Source: Lachnospiraceae bacterium (GTDB taxonomy: Bacteria > Bacillota > Clostridia > Lachnospirales > Lachnospiraceae). From it: a stretch of 35,459 nt of DNA. Below are positions 33,000 through 35,459 of this stretch, piece after piece. Made by a program: the position numbers and the translations under genes. Below the pieces are notes generated by a model that made no database searches, was not told where the DNA came from, and saw nothing but the letters and a program-made list of their open reading frames with translations. Position 1 is the stretch's first letter, and each line of letters opens with the position of its first letter. Location: assembly GCA_024403375.1 (NCBI GenBank), contig JAKSRZ010000009.1:1-35459 (forward strand), read 5' to 3'.

Positions 33000-35084
33000 A
33001 TGAGTAAAGACGGAATTTCACGTAGACAATTCCTCAAAGGTGTTGCTGCAGGTGCTGTAAGTGCTGCAACAATCGGAATCCTTGGCGGCTGCGAAAAGGC
33101 AAGTGCTTCTAAGGGTATTTATACACCCGGAACATATACTGCTTCCGCAGAAGGTATCGGCAAGGTAACTGTTAAGGCAACCTTTGACGAGAACAAGATC
33201 ACAAACATTGATCTTGATGTTTCCAACGAAACCGCTTCAATCGGCGGAGCAGCAAAGGATACACTTGTTGCTCAGATGTTAAAGTCTCAGGATGGAAACA
33301 TTGACGGCGTTGCAGGTGCAACAATCACTGCAAACGCTGCAAGCAAGGCTCTTAAGGACTGTATTGCACAGGCTAAGGGCGAGAAGAAGGCTGAAAGCGA
33401 TGCAGCAGGCGTTGTTGCTACAAATGGCTCTTTCGTAGTAAAGGACATCATTCCTGAAGATGTAGCAAATTCAGCAGTTGTTCTTGGCGAAATCAAGGAT
33501 TTTGCTAAGGAAATCACAGTTGATGTAGTTGTTGCCGGTGCCGGTGCAGCAGGTGTTGTAGCAGCTGTTTATGCAGCAGAGCACGGTGCAAAGGTTGCAG
33601 TGCTTCAGAAGGAAGCTTTCGCTGATTCACAGGGTAACTGTGCATCCGCAATTATCACAAAGAAGTCAGCAACTCATCCTACAGTAGAGACAAACGAACT
33701 TGGTAAGAAGAGCTGGAAGAACATGTGTATCGCTACAAATGCATGGAGAAGCAATCCTGCACTTATTGATGCATATATTGAGAACTCTCAGGATGCTCTT
33801 GAGTACCTTTGTCAGTGGGGCGGCGTTCCTAACGGACAGCTTAACGATGAGTCAGATAAGATTGAGGGCTTAAAGGTATATCAGTCTTCTGACGCAGTAT
33901 TCACAGGCGTTCGTCTTGATGGCACACAGTCCTATGACTTCGGCGATGGCAAGTGCCAGATTTTCGCTCCTTGGTTCGGACCTAAGCCCAACAACTTCGG
34001 TACACTTTGTCAGGGTATCATCAAGCAGGCTGTTGACAAGTTTGGTGCAGATAAGCTTGATATGCATTATTCAACACCTATCGTTCAGCTCCTTCAGGAG
34101 AACGGCAAGATCGTAGGCTGCGTTGGCAAAGATGCTGATGGCAAATATATCAAGTTCAACGCAAAGAAGGTTATTCTTGCTACAGGTGCATACGAGAACA
34201 ATCCTACAATGGTTCGTCGTTTCTGCCCTGACTCAGAAGCATTTGATAAGAAGGTTTACCACAGAACAGGTGACGGTAACATCCTTGCTATTGCAGCAGG
34301 TGGTGTAATGGAAGGTCCTGCTCACTCTACAGTTATGCATGACTTCGATGCCGGCCTTATGTGGGATAACCCGTACCTTTCACTTAATATGGATGGTAAG
34401 CGTTTCGTTAACGAGACTGTTGAGATGGCATATATTTCAAAGCAGCTTCGTTGGCAGCCCGGCTTCAAGGGTGAAAACCTTGACAGCGAGCACAAGGATA
34501 CAGGTTCAAAGGGTTGGTACTGCCAGATCTATGATAATGATTACATGGGATATGACTACCTTGATCCTGAGCATCCTGCATACTCTGCATCCTTCCAGAA
34601 GATTCCTCCTGTAGTTATGAAGAAGTACATGAAGGAAGGCCCTTCAGAGGATCATGTAGGTGTATTTGAGAACCTTATTGATACATATACAGCAGATACT
34701 CTTGAGGAGCTTGTTCAGAAGCTTGGTCTTCCTAAGGAAGAGGCTCTTGCATCTATCAAGCGTTACAATGAGATGTGCGAAAAGAAGGTTGATGAGGACT
34801 TTGGTAAGAATGCAAGCTACCTTAAGCCTATTAAGACAGGTCCTTTCTGGGGCATTCGTCGTCATATCCGTTGCTCATCCATCACAGCAGGTGTCCTTAC
34901 AGATGCTAACTCTATGGTAGTTCGTGAGGACGGTTCTGTAGTAGAAGGTCTCTACGCAGTAGGTAACCTTGGTGGTCAGTTCTTCGGTGGATGTGACTAT
35001 CCTTTCTTCTCACCCGGACTTTCTCTTGGTCACGCTGTAACATTCGGTTATATTGCCGGTAAGCATGCAGTTGAGAACAAGTAA
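33000..35084 (+). CDS. Tat-exported FMN- and FAD-binding reductase (fumarate reductase-like flavoprotein)
   Basis: A 694-residue flavoprotein. The start at 33000 has GGAG at 32986-32989 and yields a textbook twin-arginine signal, SRRQFLKG (7-14), ending in a lipobox-like LGGC (Cys31). Residues about 40-125 are an FMN-binding domain with DGVAGATIT (102-110), the motif to which ApbE attaches FMN covalently (Thr110 expected). Residues about 172-694 form an FAD_binding_2 domain with GAGAAG (180-185) and the C-terminal EGLYAVGNLGGQFFGG. Such proteins pass electrons from the membrane to organic acceptors outside the cell. The HHTMGG-type loop of fumarate reductases is replaced near 615-635 by RRHIRCSSITAGV, so fumarate is unlikely to be the substrate. 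Codon use resembles pta/ackA, suggesting high expression. No ApbE or quinone-interaction gene is visible. Confidence 0.92.
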   Translation: MSKDGISRRQFLKGVAAGAVSAATIGILGGCEKASASKGIYTPGTYTASAEGIGKVTVKATFDENKITNIDLDVSNETASIGGAAKDTLVAQMLKSQDGNIDGVAGATITANAASKALKDCIAQAKGEKKAESDAAGVVATNGSFVVKDIIPEDVANSAVVLGEIKDFAKEITVDVVVAGAGAAGVVAAVYAAEHGAKVAVLQKEAFADSQGNCASAIITKKSATHPTVETNELGKKSWKNMCIATNAWRSNPALIDAYIENSQDALEYLCQWGGVPNGQLNDESDKIEGLKVYQSSDAVFTGVRLDGTQSYDFGDGKCQIFAPWFGPKPNNFGTLCQGIIKQAVDKFGADKLDMHYSTPIVQLLQENGKIVGCVGKDADGKYIKFNAKKVILATGAYENNPTMVRRFCPDSEAFDKKVYHRTGDGNILAIAAGGVMEGPAHSTVMHDFDAGLMWDNPYLSLNMDGKRFVNETVEMAYISKQLRWQPGFKGENLDSEHKDTGSKGWYCQIYDNDYMGYDYLDPEHPAYSASFQKIPPVVMKKYMKEGPSEDHVGVFENLIDTYTADTLEELVQKLGLPKEEALASIKRYNEMCEKKVDEDFGKNASYLKPIKTGPFWGIRRHIRCSSITAGVLTDANSMVVREDGSVVEGLYAVGNLGGQFFGGCDYPFFSPGLSLGHAVTFGYIAGKHAVENK

Positions 35085-35104
35085 TTGTTAGTTCAACAGC
35101 TGAT

Positions 35105-35136
35105 AAAAAGGAGTTGCGTAAGCAGCTCCTTTTTTT
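35105..35136 (+). terminator. Terminator after the flavoreductase gene
   Basis: AAAAAGGAGTTGC (35105-35117) pairs through a GTAA loop with GCAGCTCCTTTTT (35122-35134), one G-U pair, ending in seven T residues (35130-35136). Confidence 0.92.
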
Positions 35137-35194
35137 GACATCATGCTTTGAGCAATCGGGAAACTGCGACAGTAGTTCCGACCTTTTGGGGCAT

Positions 35195-35217
35195 AAAAAA
35201 AGTGGCCTGAGCCACTT
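35195..35217 (-). terminator. Terminator after tatC (minus strand)
   Basis: On the minus strand, AAGTGGC (35217-35211) pairs with GCCACTT (35206-35200) around a 4-base loop and is followed by a run of T to 35195. It lies 7 bases beyond the tatC stop. Confidence 0.88.
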
Positions 35218-35223
35218 GATTAC

Positions 35224-35459
35224 TTATTCTTCATTGTTTTCATCATCATCGTTGTCAACAACAGGCTTTTTGAGCTTTTCTACCAGCATACTGAGTAAGA
35301 TTCCAAGCTGGAAGAGGGCAATCATGGGAAGTGCGACCATAATCTGTGATACAACATCCGGTGGAGTAATAATGGCTGAAAGAAGGCAAATAAGCATTAC
35401 AGCCACGGCACGTGCTTTGCTCCACCATAAGCTTCCAAGTATTCCGCGCCATGTGAGGA
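35224..35459 (-). CDS. tatC: Twin-arginine translocase subunit TatC, C-terminal part
   Basis: Only the last 78 residues are in the window; the frame is open to the right edge. TatC is the multi-spanning receptor of the Tat pathway that binds twin-arginine signals. Visible are the fifth and sixth membrane segments around the diagnostic LSAIITPPDVVSQIMVALP motif (fifth helix end, periplasmic loop and start of the sixth helix), then a charged cytoplasmic tail DNDDDENNEE. The GTG at 35406 is internal, not the start. The gene converges on a Tat-signal flavoreductase, the only Tat substrate seen here, so the two probably form a dedicated export pair. tatA would be expected upstream, outside the window. 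Confidence 0.92.
   Translation of the reverse strand, partial: LTWRGILGSLWWSKARAVAVMLICLLSAIITPPDVVSQIMVALPMIALFQLGILLSMLVEKLKKPVVDNDDDENNEE

Overview
The window looks like the chromosome of an anaerobic, low-to-moderate GC Gram-positive of the Clostridia, most likely Lachnospiraceae. The grounds are strong AGGAGG-type ribosome sites, sigma-A-type promoters, cysteine-containing L28 and L32 ribosomal proteins, a class B sortase, lipobox lipoproteins, the pta-ackA acetate pathway, a host- or plant-glycan fucosidase, and the Firmicutes-typical runs rpmB-asp23-fakA-recG and rsmD-coaD...yceD-rpmF. The genus is not resolved. No tRNA, rRNA, insertion sequence, prophage or CRISPR array was seen, and no stretch longer than 300 bases lacks a gene.

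Layout. 1-2.7 kb: the C-terminal part of a GH95 alpha-L-fucosidase, then a tyrosine-phosphatase-like lipoprotein. 2.8-6.5 kb: a heterodimeric ABC exporter pair with one degenerate and one canonical ATP site. 6.5-8.8 kb (minus strand): aroA (EPSP synthase) and an AroF/G/H-type DAHP synthase, both shikimate pathway, behind a strong promoter. 9-10.9 kb: a CapA-like lipoprotein fused to a DUF6273 domain. 11-15.1 kb: galK, lepB, class B sortase and DUF1015 in tight series. 15.1-18.1 kb: rpsO with a long leader, rpmB, asp23-like gene and fakA. 18.1-25.6 kb: recG followed by an AAA+ ATPase, a membrane GT2, a large GT-C-like polytopic protein and a soluble GT2. 25.6-27.4 kb: rsmD, coaD and a coiled-coil protein. 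27.4-31.7 kb: tmcAL (minus), pta-ackA and yceD-rpmF. 31.7-32.8 kb: a YprB-like exonuclease (minus). 33.0-35.1 kb: a Tat-exported FMN/FAD reductase. 35.2 kb to the end: the C-terminus of TatC (minus).

Functional themes. Central and housekeeping functions (acetate/ATP production, CoA, shikimate, ribosome, RNA modification) are interleaved with cell-surface functions: export, lipoproteins, sortase, signal peptidase and polyprenyl-linked glycosylation. The most interesting parts are the AAA+/glycosyltransferase block placed between recG and rsmD; the Tat flavoreductase beside tatC, whose substrate loop departs from fumarate reductases and whose promoter is followed by twin 15-bp repeats 21 bp apart; and an EPSP synthase with alanine at the glyphosate-determining glycine and a rewritten Lys-Glu active-site motif. 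Promoters and terminators could be read for most transcription units.
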